From positions 1 to 38,374 of the forward strand of contig JAIXVM010000159.1 in assembly GCA_027482995.1 (NCBI GenBank): 38,374 nucleotides of DNA. Direction: 5' to 3'. Numbering within the stretch: position 1 is the first letter of the stretch; every line of letters begins with the position of its first letter. A program made the translations under genes and the position numbers. Shown here in pieces: positions 9,590-17,779 of this stretch. Below the pieces are notes generated by a model, which had not been told where the DNA came from, did no database searches, and saw only the letters and a list, made by a program, of their open reading frames with translations. The DNA comes from Hyphomonadaceae bacterium (GTDB lineage: Bacteria; Pseudomonadota; Alphaproteobacteria; Caulobacterales; Hyphomonadaceae).

Positions 9590-10276
9590 TCAGTTCAGAA
9601 CTTTCACCGGCGGCTCGAACTTCGTGGTCTTGAGGATCACGTCATCGGGCGCGGCGATCATCGCCTTGTACATGGGCTCCGGATAGGCCTGATGCGGTTT
9701 CGCCGGATCGTAGGGCGGCTGCTTCACCGCGCCGCCTTCACCTGCGTAAGGGTCGGGATGGGTGAAGGTCTCGAGTTGTGCCGGCGTGATGCCGACCTTC
9801 TCGACGACCGCCGGATCAATCCACGCGCGCGGATCAATCGGCACGGTCGAGCAGGCGACTTCCAGCGTCATCTGGTCGGGCCCCGCAAAGTAGATCGAGT
9901 GGCACATTGCATGGTCGAGCGGGCCGATCACGTTGATGCCCTTGGTGCGGATCCGGTCCCGGATCGCCAGTAGGTCGTCGAGCGTATCGACGCGGAAGGC
10001 GAGGTGCTGCATCGTGCCGGGGGCGGACGGGCCCGCGCCGGTACCCGCATGCGTCACGCCCAGCTGGATCGGGATATCCTTCACCGCCGGCAGCTGCACC
10101 ACCGAGAAATAGGAATGGTCGTCCATGTGCAGGAAGGCGTGCACACCGCCCGGCACGCCGTGCATGTCGAACAACGCCGACAGCTGGAAGCCCATCACGT
10201 CCGAGAAGAAGGCGATATGCTCACGGATATCCGCCGCCATGATCGCAATATGGTGAATGCCGTTCGCCTTGATCAT
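9590..10276 (-). CDS. VOC (glyoxalase/extradiol dioxygenase) family protein
   Basis: MIKANGIHHIAIMAADIREHIAFFSDVMGFQLS...MQHLAFRVDTLDDLLAIRDRI..., a paired beta-alpha-beta VOC pattern; start at 10276. Confidence 0.85.
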   Translation of the reverse strand: MIKANGIHHIAIMAADIREHIAFFSDVMGFQLSALFDMHGVPGGVHAFLHMDDHSYFSVVQLPAVKDIPIQLGVTHAGTGAGPSAPGTMQHLAFRVDTLDDLLAIRDRIRTKGINVIGPLDHAMCHSIYFAGPDQMTLEVACSTVPIDPRAWIDPAVVEKVGITPAQLETFTHPDPYAGEGGAVKQPPYDPAKPHQAYPEPMYKAMIAAPDDVILKTTKFEPPVKVLN

Positions 10277-10372
10277 GGCGCGTTCCTCCCTTGACCCTGC
10301 GGCCACATGGACAGGGCCGTTCTGCCCCATAATGTGCACCCCATAACCAAAAGGGGCAAGGAGGCACGCATC

Positions 10373-11542
10373 ATGGCTGGCGCAACGGAAATCATCCGGG
10401 AACCCTATCTCGTCATCCACAAGGACCCGTCGAGCTTCAAGGATGTATATGGCGGGGCAGGCGACAATGTCGCCGTGGAGTGCATGCGTATCTATCCGGC
10501 GGGCACGAAGGCGGCCAGCGTCATCGTCTTCACCCACCCGATCGGCGGCGGGGCTTTCCTGCCCTTGGTATCTGCGCTCGCCCGGGCGGGCCACCACGTC
10601 ATTTATGCCAACACACGCTACCGGGGCAACGACACCGCGCTGATCATGGAGAAGTGCATCGCTGATCTCGGCGCGTGTCTCGAGCACGCGCGAAGCCGCC
10701 TCGGCTACACGCGCGCCATCCTTGGGGGCTGGTCCGGCGGCGGATCCATGTCGCTCTTCTATCAGGACCAGGCCGAGCATCCCACGATCACCCACACGCC
10801 AGCCGGTGACGCGTATGACCTGACGAAAAAGGCATTGCCGCCTGCCGACGGCATCATGCTGCTCGCTGCACATGTCAGCCGCGCCATCACGCTGACCGAA
10901 TGGATGGACCCGTCGATCACCGATGAGGCCCGTCCGTTCGACCGCGATCCAGCCCTCAACATCTACGATCCTGCCTGTCCGGCGCAGCCTCCCTATACGG
11001 ACGATTTCGTCGCAAGGTTCCGCGCCGCGCAGCTCGCGCGCAACCGCCGCATCACAGCCTGGGTAAAAGACTCGCTCGACGATCTGCGCCGCAAGGGCGA
11101 CGTGAACGCCGAACGCGCCTTCACCGTTCATGGCACGATGTCGAATGTCTGCTGGACGGACCCGGCTCAGGAGCCGTCAGACCGCCGGCCTTATACCTGT
11201 TATCTCGGAGAGCCCCGTATCGCGAATGACGGACCGGTCGGTCTCGCGCGCTTCACCACCTTGCGATCCTGGCTCTCCCAATGGGGCCATGACACCACGC
11301 ATGCGGACGGTCTTGGCAATGCGGCGCGGATTTCGTGCCCCGTCCTCGTAATCAACAATACCGCCGACCTCGCCTGCACGCCGAGCCATGCGCGGCGCCT
11401 GTTCGATGCCGTAGGCCACAGCCGCAAGGTTTACCGCGATATTCAGGGGGCGGATCATTACTACATCGAGCGCCCGGACTTGCTCCCGGCGGCGGTGACG
11501 GTCTGCTCGGAGTGGATGGACGCCGAAGCCCTGTCGGGCTGA
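10373..11542 (+). CDS. alpha/beta hydrolase family protein
   Basis: Nucleophile-elbow-like GGWSGGGSMS, VIVFTHPIGGG, late catalytic region PVLVINNTADLACTPSHA and ADHYYIERPD; SD 'aaggagg' before ATG 10373. Confidence 0.8.
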   Translation: MAGATEIIREPYLVIHKDPSSFKDVYGGAGDNVAVECMRIYPAGTKAASVIVFTHPIGGGAFLPLVSALARAGHHVIYANTRYRGNDTALIMEKCIADLGACLEHARSRLGYTRAILGGWSGGGSMSLFYQDQAEHPTITHTPAGDAYDLTKKALPPADGIMLLAAHVSRAITLTEWMDPSITDEARPFDRDPALNIYDPACPAQPPYTDDFVARFRAAQLARNRRITAWVKDSLDDLRRKGDVNAERAFTVHGTMSNVCWTDPAQEPSDRRPYTCYLGEPRIANDGPVGLARFTTLRSWLSQWGHDTTHADGLGNAARISCPVLVINNTADLACTPSHARRLFDAVGHSRKVYRDIQGADHYYIERPDLLPAAVTVCSEWMDAEALSG

Positions 11543-11552
11543 CGCTCCCGCC

Positions 11553-11924
11553 TTACTGGGGCAGGCGGACGATTTCGTCTTCGTCGGACGTTGCGGCCGG
11601 CGTCTCGAGAACTGTCTCGGGGCCGGTTTCGATATCCACACCGAGGTCTGCGACGCCTTCGAAGTTTCCGCCCGTCCCGCCGGGTGCCACGATCAAGCCG
11701 CCGTTCGATCCGACAGAGTCCGTGCTGATGATCGGCCGAGCCGGCTCGCTTCCGCCGCGTCCGATGTTCAGGTTCAACGTGCCCTCGACCTCAGAGCCCG
11801 CCTCGGCGGTCTGGATGATTTCCTCAGCGGGGGCGGCTTCAGCCTCGGCGCTGGAGACAGTGGCGGAACACGCAGTGCCCAGACCGGCCAGCGCGGCGAG
11901 AAGCAGGAAAGAGATCGGTTTCAT
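11553..11924 (-). CDS. Small putative lipoprotein of unknown function
   Basis: MKPISFLLLAALAGLGTACS: signal peptide plus lipobox-like LGTAC. Confidence 0.65.
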   Translation of the reverse strand: MKPISFLLLAALAGLGTACSATVSSAEAEAAPAEEIIQTAEAGSEVEGTLNLNIGRGGSEPARPIISTDSVGSNGGLIVAPGGTGGNFEGVADLGVDIETGPETVLETPAATSDEDEIVRLPQ

Positions 11925-11933
11925 CGGCATTCC

Positions 11934-12902
11934 TTAAGCATGATGCTCCAGCGACCGGGCTGCAAGCTTGGTTTCCACAACGTCCCAGAATTTGGCAGTC
12001 GCATCAATGCCCGACAACCGCTTCAGGGCCTGCAGACCCGTCGGTGATGTGACATTGACCTCGGTCAGGCGCCCGCCAATCACGTCGATCCCGGTCAGCA
12101 CCAGCCCGCGCCGTTTCAGTTCCGGCCCGATGCGTGCGCAGATATGTCTGTCGGCCGCTGACAGCTCCGTCGCCTCTGCGGTGCCGCCAACGACGAGATT
12201 GGAGCGCACTTGCCCGGCCTTCGGCTTGCGGTTGATCGCGCCAATCGGCTCGCCGTCGATCAGGATGACGCGCTTGTCGCCGTCGGCCACGGCGGGAAGG
12301 AAGGCTTGCACCATGACGGGCTCTCCCGAGCGGCCGAGGAAAAGTTCCAGCAGGGAATCAAGGTTTGAATCCTCGGCGGTCAGCCGGAACACGCCGGCGC
12401 CGCCATGTCCGTAGAGCGGCTTGACGATGATATCGCGGTGTTTCTCGCGGAAGGCATCAATCACACCCCGGTCGCGCGTCACCAGAGTGGGCGGCATGAT
12501 GTCCGGGAACATCAGCGGAAAGATCTTCTCAGGGCTGGAGCGCACACCGGCCGGATCGTTCAGCACCAGCGTCTTGCCGGACACTTCCTCCAGCAGGTGG
12601 CAGGCCGTGATGTAGCCCATGTCGAACGGCGGGTCCTGCCGCATCAGGATGACATCGGCGTCCTCGGCGAGGTCCAGCGTGCGCGGCTCTCCGAATACGC
12701 CCGGCGTCTCGCGCACGCGTTGCACGCGGGCAGGGCGTACGCGGGCGGTCACGCGGCCTTCGGTCCAGGCGAGATCGCCCGGGCCGTAGACGAAGATCTC
12801 ATGGCCGCGCGCCTGCGCGGTTTCGGCAAGGGCGAAGGTCGTATCGCCGTCGATGTTCACCCGCTCGAGCGGGTCCATCTGAATGGCTATGCGCAGTGTC
12901 AC
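11934..12902 (-). CDS. gshB: Glutathione synthetase
   Basis: MTLRIAIQMDPLERVNIDGDTTFALAETAQARGH...VILMRQDPPFDMGYITACHLLE...VKPLYGHGGAGVF; GshB ATP-grasp signatures. Confidence 0.95.
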   Translation of the reverse strand: MTLRIAIQMDPLERVNIDGDTTFALAETAQARGHEIFVYGPGDLAWTEGRVTARVRPARVQRVRETPGVFGEPRTLDLAEDADVILMRQDPPFDMGYITACHLLEEVSGKTLVLNDPAGVRSSPEKIFPLMFPDIMPPTLVTRDRGVIDAFREKHRDIIVKPLYGHGGAGVFRLTAEDSNLDSLLELFLGRSGEPVMVQAFLPAVADGDKRVILIDGEPIGAINRKPKAGQVRSNLVVGGTAEATELSAADRHICARIGPELKRRGLVLTGIDVIGGRLTEVNVTSPTGLQALKRLSGIDATAKFWDVVETKLAARSLEHHA

Positions 12903-12941
12903 GCGGTGAATGCCCCCGTCCTTGCGGAAGGCTCGCGGGGT

Positions 12942-13667
12942 TCAGCGGCTTCCTGTGTCGTAACTCGCGCCCGAAAGCTCGGGCATCGGCTCCGTCGTAT
13001 ATGCAGCGTCCGGAGCCGGTTGATAAGTGGGGGGCGGCGCTTCTGTCGTGATCGGCGCAGCCTGGCGCGCGGCCGAGTCGCGAACGCGCACATAGGAGAC
13101 GACCTGTTTGACGCCGCCGACCACGCTGGCCTCTTCGGCCGCCGCGCGCACTTCGTCCGCGTCGCGCGCAAAGCCCATCAGGTAGACCACGCCGCCATAC
13201 GTCTCGATATTGATGTTGACGCTCCGCACGCTGGACGACCCGATCAGCCGGGCCCGGACGCGCCCGGTGATGATCTCGTCAGACACGTTCGACATGAAGC
13301 CGCCCGGCGGCTCGATGCGGATTTCGTTCGCCACATCCATGGTCCGCGAGGAACTCCAGGCAATGCCTTCGGCATAGGTGCGGTCTGCCGGCTCGTTCAC
13401 GCGGCCAGACAGGAGGACGAGTCCATTGGCGACTTCCACGTCCACTTCGGCAAATTTGGCGCCGCTTTCATTCAGCAGCTTGGCCTTGATCTCGTTAGAG
13501 GCGGTCGCATCGTCGATGGCCTCGCCCATTGTTTTCTCCTGCACCGACGTCAGCCCCACGGCGCCCGCTGTGCCGAGAACGGCGGCGGCGCAGCCAGAAA
13601 GGGACAGGGCGGCCAGCAGGCAGGCCGGCGCAAGAACAGCACGCATGGGAGTTTTCCTGACGTTCAT
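12942..13667 (-). CDS. BON-domain lipoprotein (OsmY/DolP-like)
   Basis: Lipobox-like LSLSGCAA; two BON-like repeats (AKLLNESGAKFAEVDVEVANGLVLLSGRV; VRARLIGSSSVRSVNINIETYGGVVYLMGFA); start uncertain between 13667 and 13646. Confidence 0.85.
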   Translation of the reverse strand: MNVRKTPMRAVLAPACLLAALSLSGCAAAVLGTAGAVGLTSVQEKTMGEAIDDATASNEIKAKLLNESGAKFAEVDVEVANGLVLLSGRVNEPADRTYAEGIAWSSSRTMDVANEIRIEPPGGFMSNVSDEIITGRVRARLIGSSSVRSVNINIETYGGVVYLMGFARDADEVRAAAEEASVVGGVKQVVSYVRVRDSAARQAAPITTEAPPPTYQPAPDAAYTTEPMPELSGASYDTGSR

Positions 13668-13880
13668 GGGAGACCCGCTTTCATTACACCCCAGATAGGG
13701 CGAAACTCGGGCATCTTCCAAATGAAACCCTGTACAGGAAGTGAACGCGCTGCGGCGGTGCCTGGGCGCTGCGCCTTTTTGCTGGTTGCTGAGGCACCGT
13801 CATGGTAATAATGCGCCAACGCAGCAAAAGGAGCCGTTGCCCTGTCATCCGCCAAAAGCCGGGTTGAGCCCCCCAAGACC

Positions 13881-14240
13881 GTGTCGCTCGCAGATATCAA
13901 GCTGCTTGCTGAATCGCTCTCGAAGGTCCTCGAAGACGACAAGGCCGAAGATCTGGCCTTCATCGAACTTCAAGGCAAATCCTCCCTCGCCGATTTCATG
14001 ATCATTGCGTCGGGCCGTTCCGGACGGCACGTGGCTGCGCTTGCCGACCATGTCGCGCAGGAAGCAAAACGCCTGACCGGCCGCCCGGCCAGTGTCGAAG
14101 GCATGGCCAATGCGGACTGGGTCCTGATCGATACAGGCGACGTGATCGTGCACCTGTTCCGCCCGGAAGTGCGCGAGTTCTACAATCTCGAGAAAATCTG
14201 GATGTCAGACCAGGCCCCGCACCGGGTCCGCGCGTCCTGA
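13881..14240 (+). CDS. rsfS: Ribosome silencing factor RsfS
   Basis: KAEDLAFIELQGKSSLADFMIIASGRSGRHVAALADHV...NADWVLIDTGDVIVHLFRPEVREFYNLEKIW; GTG start uncertain (see findings). Confidence 0.92.
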   Translation: MSLADIKLLAESLSKVLEDDKAEDLAFIELQGKSSLADFMIIASGRSGRHVAALADHVAQEAKRLTGRPASVEGMANADWVLIDTGDVIVHLFRPEVREFYNLEKIWMSDQAPHRVRAS

Positions 14241-14243
14241 TCC

Positions 14244-14708
14244 ATGCGGCTTCAGATTGTCGGGGTGGGGCGCCTGAAAGACGGCCCCGAGCGCAGTCTG
14301 GCCGATGACTACCTTGCCCGCGCCCTGCCGCTGGCCCGGCAACTCGGCTTTCGGGGCCCAGACGAGCATGAAGTCGCCAGCGGCAATGGCCTCGAGGCCG
14401 AAGGCGCCCGCCTGATTGCGAAAGTGCCGGACGGCGCGATTTGCCTTCGGCTCGATGAAGGCGGCGACAATCTCACCTCCCAGCAACTCGCCGCAAAGCT
14501 CGCCCGCTGGCGGGACGACGGCCAGCGCGATGCGGTTTTCCTGATCGGGGGGGCCGAAGGCTACAGCCAGGACGTTCGCCGCAAGTTCCCGTCCACCCTT
14601 GCCTTCGGTGTCCAGACCTGGCCGCACCGGCTGGTGCGCGCGATGCTGGCGGAGCAGATCTACCGCGCGATGACCATCCTGGCGGGCACCCCTTACCATA
14701 AAGCCTGA
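14244..14708 (+). CDS. rlmH: 23S rRNA (pseudouridine1915-N3)-methyltransferase
   Basis: MRLQIVGVGRLKDGPE...ICLRLDEGGDNLTSQQLA...VFLIGGAEGY...MTILAGTPYHKA. Confidence 0.95.
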   Translation: MRLQIVGVGRLKDGPERSLADDYLARALPLARQLGFRGPDEHEVASGNGLEAEGARLIAKVPDGAICLRLDEGGDNLTSQQLAAKLARWRDDGQRDAVFLIGGAEGYSQDVRRKFPSTLAFGVQTWPHRLVRAMLAEQIYRAMTILAGTPYHKA

Positions 14709-14730
14709 TGACCGGTCGCGGAGGGGTAGG

Positions 14731-14770
14731 CAGGCCCCGGCGTTCAGGGGGGAGGAACCGCCGGGGCCTG
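14731..14770. other. Strong stem-loop downstream of rlmH
   Basis: CAGGCCCCGGCGTTC (14731-14745) / GAAC-C-GCCGGGGCCTG (14755-14770): 15 bp pairing with one bulged C (14759); 9-nt loop AGGGGGGAG; no U-tract. Confidence 0.6.
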
Positions 14771-14937
14771 GTGAACATCCGGGCTTGGAGAGGGCGAGCC
14801 ATTGAGGCGCCGCCCGGAAATTCACTCTCTTTACGCCGCACCCTGCAACTGGATCACCTCTCCGGCGAATTTCTTGTCCGTTGCCGCCAGTGCCTCAACC
14901 GCATTAAGGAATGGCGGCGGCGCAGGAGACAGGATCA

Positions 14938-16233
14938 ATGCCAAGCGGCGGAATGTGGCGCATCTACGGGCCGGTGATCCTGATTGCTCTGGCGGGGTTC
15001 GTGCTGACCTTGTTCCTGATGGATCCGGCACCGCCGAAGAAAATCCGGTTCGGGGCAGGGGCGCAGGGCGGCGCGTATCATGCCTATGCCGAGCGCTATC
15101 AGCGCCTGCTCGCCGAACAGGGCGTCGAAGTCGAACTCGTCGATACCGCCGGCTCGATCGATAATCTGCGGCTGCTGGAAGACGACTTTCTCGATGTTGC
15201 GCTGGTGCAAGGCGGGCTGTCCGGGGTCACCGAACGCAAGCAGCTGCGCTCGCTCGGCGGCCTGTTCGAGGAGCCGTTCTGGGTCTTCGTCCGGTCTGAT
15301 CTCGCCGTTGACGACTTCGGGGACCTGAAAAACCTGCGCGTCTCGATCGGCCCGGAAGGCTCCGGGACCCGGGCGCTAGCGACCATCCTGCAAACCGAAT
15401 ATGGCGGTGAATGGTCTGACAGCGCCCGCGCCGCCCTGGTCAGCGCCGACGCCGAAGCCGCCCTGCGGAAAGGCGAACTCGACGCGGCGGCTTTCGCGGC
15501 CTCGCCGCAGGCGCCGTACGTCCAGTCGCTATTGCGGGCCGACGGCATCCGGCTGCTGCCGTTCGACCGCGCGGAAGCCATCGCGCGGCGGACCGATGGG
15601 CTGTCCTCTGTCACCCTCCTGCGCGGCATCGCCGATGTCGGCGCCGATATTCCGGCGCGGGATGTGCCGCTGTCCGCCGCCGTCGCCCAGCTGGCCGTGC
15701 GCAGCGACATTCACCCGGCGATCGAAGCGGTGCTGCTCGACGCCGCGACCGCGATCCACGCCGAACGCAGCCTGTTTGCGCCCGCCGGCCGGTTCCCGAA
15801 TGTCCACAACGCCGACTTGCCGGTCAGTTCGCAGACAACGCGGTATTACCGCGATGGCCCGTCCTTCCTGAGACGGTACTTTCCGTTCAGTGTTGCCAAC
15901 TTCCTTGACCGGGCCTGGGTGCTCGCCATTCCGCTGCTGACCCTGGCATTCCCGCTCGTGCGCGCCGCGCCGCCGATCTATCGCTGGCGTGTCCGGCGGC
16001 GGATCTACATCTGGTACAAGGACCTGCGCGCGCTGGAAGATGAAGGCCGCTCGACCCCGCCGGGCGAGCCGCGCGTCTCCGTCATCAGCCGGCTTGAACA
16101 GCTGCAGGCCGATATCGGCCAGCTGGACGTGCCGCTCTCCTACACGGACGACCTTTACCGCCTGCGCGGCCATGTCGAGTTCGTGAAACAATTGCTGCGC
16201 ACGGCGCCGGTCGAGGCGGCGGTGACGGCCTAG
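14938..16233 (+). CDS. Membrane-anchored TAXI-family (TRAP-associated extracytoplasmic immunogenic) solute-binding protein
   Basis: N-terminal TM; IRFGAGAQGGAYHAYAERYQRLLAEQGVEVELVDTAGSIDNLRLLEDDFLDVALVQGG and LKNLRVSIGPEGSGTRALA are TAXI patterns; second TM near the C-terminus followed by a charged tail. Confidence 0.85.
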   Translation: MPSGGMWRIYGPVILIALAGFVLTLFLMDPAPPKKIRFGAGAQGGAYHAYAERYQRLLAEQGVEVELVDTAGSIDNLRLLEDDFLDVALVQGGLSGVTERKQLRSLGGLFEEPFWVFVRSDLAVDDFGDLKNLRVSIGPEGSGTRALATILQTEYGGEWSDSARAALVSADAEAALRKGELDAAAFAASPQAPYVQSLLRADGIRLLPFDRAEAIARRTDGLSSVTLLRGIADVGADIPARDVPLSAAVAQLAVRSDIHPAIEAVLLDAATAIHAERSLFAPAGRFPNVHNADLPVSSQTTRYYRDGPSFLRRYFPFSVANFLDRAWVLAIPLLTLAFPLVRAAPPIYRWRVRRRIYIWYKDLRALEDEGRSTPPGEPRVSVISRLEQLQADIGQLDVPLSYTDDLYRLRGHVEFVKQLLRTAPVEAAVTA

Positions 16234-16982
16234 AGCAGGCCAGCGGCCTTCGCGTCTGCCTGAAATGTCCGCGAGACGGGCGCGAGCTTGCCCGATGGCA
16301 AGACCAGCGAGACGCGGCCGCCCTCGCGTTTGACATCCTGCACCGCTGCCTTGGACACCCACCAGGACCGGTGCACCTGCAAACCGCCAGCGCCGTCCAG
16401 CTCGCGGATCGCATCGGCCAGCCGCATCAGGACAAGTTCTTCCCCGAGATTGGTGTGCACGCGCAGGTAATGGTCTTCCGACGAGATCGCGTGGAGTTCG
16501 GCTTGCCGGAACTTGAGGGGAAGGCGCGCCAGAAAGGCGCGTGTGGCGTCCGGCGCCGTCAGGTCGGACGAGCCCGCCGGCTTCTGTGACGCTAGGGCAA
16601 GGACGTATCCGCCCACCACCATCACGAGGCAGACGGCGAAGACGTAAAGGAACTGGACTGGCAACACCGCGAACGACATCGCCCCGCCCAGCAGGGCCGA
16701 ATAGGCATAAAGCGCGGCGGTGACGGGTACGGCGATCAAGGCTGCACCCGCCGCAATCCGCACCGGCAGCGGCCAGGGCTCGAAGCGGGTGCCGAAGATG
16801 AACGGGATGATGAAGGCGGACGAGGCCGTTCCGGTGCCGATTGTGATCAGCCACATGGAATATCGCAGCCAGAGCGGCCCGGTGACGCCATAAATTCCGA
16901 ACCAGGTGAACACGCCGGCCAGCACGATGACGAGCGCCACGTTCTGCAGCAGGCTTCGCAACTGGGAAGTCACCGGGTTCAC
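16230..16982 (-). CDS. Membrane-bound LytTR-type DNA-binding transcriptional regulator
   Basis: About 4 predicted TM segments, then a LytTR domain (ISSEDHYLRVHTNLGEELVLMRLADAIREL...LQVHRSWWVSKAAVQDV). Confidence 0.88.
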   Translation of the reverse strand: MNPVTSQLRSLLQNVALVIVLAGVFTWFGIYGVTGPLWLRYSMWLITIGTGTASSAFIIPFIFGTRFEPWPLPVRIAAGAALIAVPVTAALYAYSALLGGAMSFAVLPVQFLYVFAVCLVMVVGGYVLALASQKPAGSSDLTAPDATRAFLARLPLKFRQAELHAISSEDHYLRVHTNLGEELVLMRLADAIRELDGAGGLQVHRSWWVSKAAVQDVKREGGRVSLVLPSGKLAPVSRTFQADAKAAGLL

Positions 16983-17145
16983 CTCTGCATTTGACGCTTC
17001 GCGAACGGTAATGGCGTCATTTCACGAAGGATTCCAGCCGGAACACGTAGTTGCCGTGGCGAGCCGCCCGGCGGCCTGCGAGGACGAACTGGCCGGGCGG
17101 CAAACCGTCCATAACCCGTCCATAACCTCTGGAGAGTCCAAACCC

Positions 17146-17700
17146 ATGACGACCGTTGAAGCCCACCTGTCCGCCCGCCCCCAATTCTCCCTCTGGGCCT
17201 GGCGCAAAGCCAACGTCAACAAGATCAACATCGCGATCGGTACCGTCGCGTTTGGCGTCATCAGCTGGCTGATCCTGCAGCAGATGCCGCCCGTTTATTT
17301 CCGGCTGGACCTGACACCCCTGCTGACGGCGCCCGCCATGGTGCAGGTGCATGTGGCCGCGGCCATCACCGCTTTTAGCGTGGGCTGCATCCTGATGGCG
17401 GGTGTCAAAGGCAACACGATGCACCGGGTGCTCGGCTATGGCTGGGTGGTGGCGATGGCGACCACCGCCATCAGCTCATTCCTGCTGTTCGGCCCGGTCG
17501 GCAGCCATCTCAGCCTCATTCATGCGCTGTCAGCCTGGACACTGATCGTCCTGCCGATGGGCATTGCGGCCGCGCGCGGCGGCAACATCAAGGCGCACCG
17601 CCAGACAATGACCGGCGTGTTCACCGGCGGCATGCTGATCGCGGGCCTGTTCACCTTCCTGCCGGGCCGCCTGATGTGGGACATTTTCTTCACGACCTGA
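17146..17700 (+). CDS. DUF2306-like multi-TM membrane protein
   Basis: Four-TM pattern with VHVAAAITAFSVGCILMAGVKGNTMHRVLGYGWV and IHALSAWTLIVLPMGIAAARGGNIKAHRQTM; ATG 17146. Confidence 0.75.
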   Translation: MTTVEAHLSARPQFSLWAWRKANVNKINIAIGTVAFGVISWLILQQMPPVYFRLDLTPLLTAPAMVQVHVAAAITAFSVGCILMAGVKGNTMHRVLGYGWVVAMATTAISSFLLFGPVGSHLSLIHALSAWTLIVLPMGIAAARGGNIKAHRQTMTGVFTGGMLIAGLFTFLPGRLMWDIFFTT

Positions 17701-17779
17701 TTTTTAACCAAGCCTTACGGCTGTTGCAGAAGCCCGCTACAAGCCTCCTCAACACATCGGGTCGTTGAGGAGGCTAATC

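Noticed and set aside
10277-11131. N-terminal extension of the 9590-11131 minus ORF
   Set aside because: The VOC homology begins at MIKANGIHH (start 10276). The upstream part is antisense to the alpha/beta hydrolase gene.
14849-14860. CTGGATCACCTC, identical to the conserved 3' end of 16S rRNA (anti-SD region)
   Set aside because: No other 16S sequence surrounds it. A 12-mer can occur by chance, and it is also explained as the complement of a peptide-like frame (E-V-I-Q). Not an rRNA fragment.
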